DNA from: an uncultured Eubacteriales bacterium
GTDB lineage: Bacteria; Bacillota_A; Clostridia; Christensenellales; Aristaeellaceae
Assembly (NCBI GenBank): GCA_900321945.1
Contig: ONXY01000488.1
Span: 1 to 6,890, forward strand
Direction: 5' to 3'
Length of the DNA stretch: 6,890 nt
Part shown: positions 5,590 to 6,890 of the stretch, in pieces
Layout of the letters: each line of letters starts with the position of its first letter
Numbering within the stretch: the stretch's first letter is position 1
Notes under the pieces: generated by a model
What the model was told of the DNA's origin: nothing
Databases searched by the model: none
What the model saw: only the letters and a program-made list of their open reading frames with translations
Position numbers and translations under genes: made by a program

Positions 5590-6756
5590 TTACGCGAAAG
5601 CGCGGATCCGGATGATTCCGGGAATCCCGGCCAGGTGATCCAGCGCGGTCTGGGACGGAAGGCTCGGCACGTCCATGACCGTCACGGCCATGTCCTTTTT
5701 GCTCCTGTTGACCAGGTTTTCGATGTTGATGCCTTCCTTCGCCGCCGCGGCGGAAATGGTGCTGATCATGTTCGGAATATTCTCGTGAAGCACCAGCACA
5801 CGGGCCGCTTCCGGCGCCCCGAGCTGAACCTCCGGGAAGTTCACGCTGTTGTGAATGCTGCCGACCTCCAGGTAGTCCCGGATCTCCGCCGCCGCCATGC
5901 GGGCGCAGTTCTCCTCGCTCTCCGGGGTGCTGGCGCCGAGATGCGGAATGCAGACCACCTTGTCAGTGCCGAGCATCTCGTCGCTGGGGAAGTCCGTCAC
6001 GTAGCTGCTGAGCTTTCCGGAAGCCAGCGCTTCCTTCACGGCCGCTGCGTCCGCCAGCTCGCCCCGGCTGAAGTTCAGGATGCCCGCGCCGTCCTTCATT
6101 TTCGCGATCATTTCGGCGTTCAGGGAGCCGCGGGTCTTGTCGTTCAGCGGAATATGGAACGTCACGTAGTCGGCCTGGGCCAGCACGTCGTCCGCGGACG
6201 CGGCGCGGTGAATGCTGGTGCTGAGGCTCCAGGCGCTCTCCACGGAAATGAAGGGATCGTAGCCCACGACGTACATGCCCAGTCCGCGGCTCGCGGCGTT
6301 GGCCACGATCGCGCCGATGGCGCCCAGGCCGATCACGCCGAGGGTCTTCCCGCGCATTTCGGGACCCACGAACTGGCTCTTCCCTTTTTCAACCAGCTTG
6401 GCCACTTCGGCTCCCTGGCCCTTCAGGGTCTTCGCCCACTCGATTCCTCCCGCGATGTTGCGGCCGCTCATGAGCAGCCCCGCGATCACCAGCTCCGCCA
6501 CGGCGTTGGCGTTGGCGCCCGGCGTGTTGAAAACGACGATGCCGCTCTTCGAGCAGCGGTCGATCGGAATATTGTTCACCCCGGCTCCGGCGCGGCCGAT
6601 GGCCTTCAGCCCGGCCCCGAACTCCATGTCGTGCATGGCTGCGGAGCGGACCAGAATCGCGTCCGGCGCGGTCTCTTCCTTACTGACGGCGTACTGGTCG
6701 TTCAGCTGCGTATGAATGACGTCGGAAATGGCGTTCAGCGTCAGAATCTTGTACAT
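5590..6756 (-). CDS. serA: D-3-phosphoglycerate dehydrogenase, short ACT-domain form
   Basis: The enzyme oxidises 3-phosphoglycerate to 3-phosphohydroxypyruvate with NAD, the first step of serine synthesis in the cytosol. The protein is 388 residues. The substrate domain carries GRAGAGVNNI at 54-63. The Rossmann segment has GLGAIG at 143-148, with the acidic NAD-binding residue D167 in GYDP. The catalytic set is R231 (NFSRGE), E260 (five residues after D255 in TDFPSDE) and H272 (PHLGAST). A C-terminal ACT domain from about 319 starts RVLVLHENIPNM. The HEN triplet at 324-326 matches the serine-binding His and Asn of E. coli SerA, so serine feedback is possible. There is no extra intervening domain of the long SerA type. 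The ATG overlaps the serC stop by one base. AAGGAG at 6765-6770, inside the serC coding sequence, lies eight bases upstream, which points to translational coupling. The gene ends at the shared terminator. Confidence 0.96.
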   Translation of the reverse strand: MYKILTLNAISDVIHTQLNDQYAVSKEETAPDAILVRSAAMHDMEFGAGLKAIGRAGAGVNNIPIDRCSKSGIVVFNTPGANANAVAELVIAGLLMSGRNIAGGIEWAKTLKGQGAEVAKLVEKGKSQFVGPEMRGKTLGVIGLGAIGAIVANAASRGLGMYVVGYDPFISVESAWSLSTSIHRAASADDVLAQADYVTFHIPLNDKTRGSLNAEMIAKMKDGAGILNFSRGELADAAAVKEALASGKLSSYVTDFPSDEMLGTDKVVCIPHLGASTPESEENCARMAAAEIRDYLEVGSIHNSVNFPEVQLGAPEAARVLVLHENIPNMISTISAAAAKEGINIENLVNRSKKDMAVTVMDVPSLPSQTALDHLAGIPGIIRIRAFA

Positions 6757-6890
6757 CAGGCGTTCTCCTTCTCAAAGCTCTTCATGAAGTCCACCAGTTT
6801 CTTCACGCCTTCCATGGGCATGGCGTTGTAGATGCTGGCGCGCATGCCGCCGACGGTGCGGTGCCCCTTCAGATTCACCAGGCCCTGAGC
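6756..6890 (-). CDS. serC: Phosphoserine aminotransferase, C-terminal 44 residues (runs off right edge)
   Basis: The enzyme converts 3-phosphohydroxypyruvate and glutamate to phosphoserine, the PLP-dependent step after SerA. Only the C-terminal end is in the window. It contains [19 protein letters not shown] and then [19 protein letters not shown], which is the well-conserved SerC tail with the HR..GG.RAS.YNA pattern that helps bind the substrate phosphate. The frame has no stop from 6890 down to the TGA at 6758-6756, and this stop shares its last base with the serA ATG. Gene order serC-serA on one strand makes a serine operon whose promoter lies beyond the right edge. Confidence 0.93.
   Translation of the reverse strand, partial: AQGLVNLKGHRTVGGMRASIYNAMPMEGVKKLVDFMKSFEKENA

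Noticed and set aside
5635..6831. 398-codon open frame on the plus strand opposite serA and serC
   Set aside because: It is a shadow of serA. It runs through the serC-serA junction and its translation is compositionally skewed (His, Val, Ala, Arg).

Overview
The window comes from a GC-rich bacterial chromosome, probably a Clostridia-type Firmicute. The RpoB rifampicin-cluster text (...[26 protein letters not shown]) follows the Firmicutes pattern. The short ACT-type SerA of 388 residues is of a kind common in Clostridia, and strong AGGAGG-like ribosome binding sites precede most genes. The taxonomic call is an inference from protein style and codon use, not from a marker search. No mobile elements, CRISPR arrays, tRNA or rRNA genes are visible.

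Layout. Positions 1-1560 (minus strand) hold the first 520 codons of rpoB, the beta subunit of RNA polymerase, which runs off the left edge. A 306-bp intergenic region (1561-1866) separates rpoB from a divergent plus-strand group. It holds a near-consensus extended -10 promoter for rpoB and a weaker promoter for the plus strand. The two -35 hexamers lie on the same seven bases. There is also an operator-like dyad and a hairpin in each mRNA leader.

The plus-strand group (1867-5522) has three genes in a row: an exported ComEC-type metallo-beta-lactamase-fold hydrolase, an MscS-family small mechanosensitive channel, and a large alpha/beta-hydrolase (esterase-like) that looks like two tandem hydrolase lobes with the first one degenerate. 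Gaps of about 100 and 75 bp with stem-loops separate them, so they could be one operon with internal processing or partial termination, or separate units.

A nested, nearly symmetric hairpin at 5530-5579 is a good bidirectional terminator between this group and the convergent minus-strand serC-serA pair (5590-6890). serC (phosphoserine aminotransferase, C-terminal 44 residues only) overlaps serA (3-phosphoglycerate dehydrogenase) by one base in a TGATG junction, so translational coupling in a serine-biosynthesis operon is likely.

Only rpoB and serC-serA have assured cellular roles. The three middle genes are envelope- or hydrolysis-related and their joint function is unknown. No clearly new multi-gene system is visible. 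The most unusual items are the shared -35 divergent promoter in front of rpoB, rpoB standing at the head of its own transcription unit, and the tandem hydrolase.
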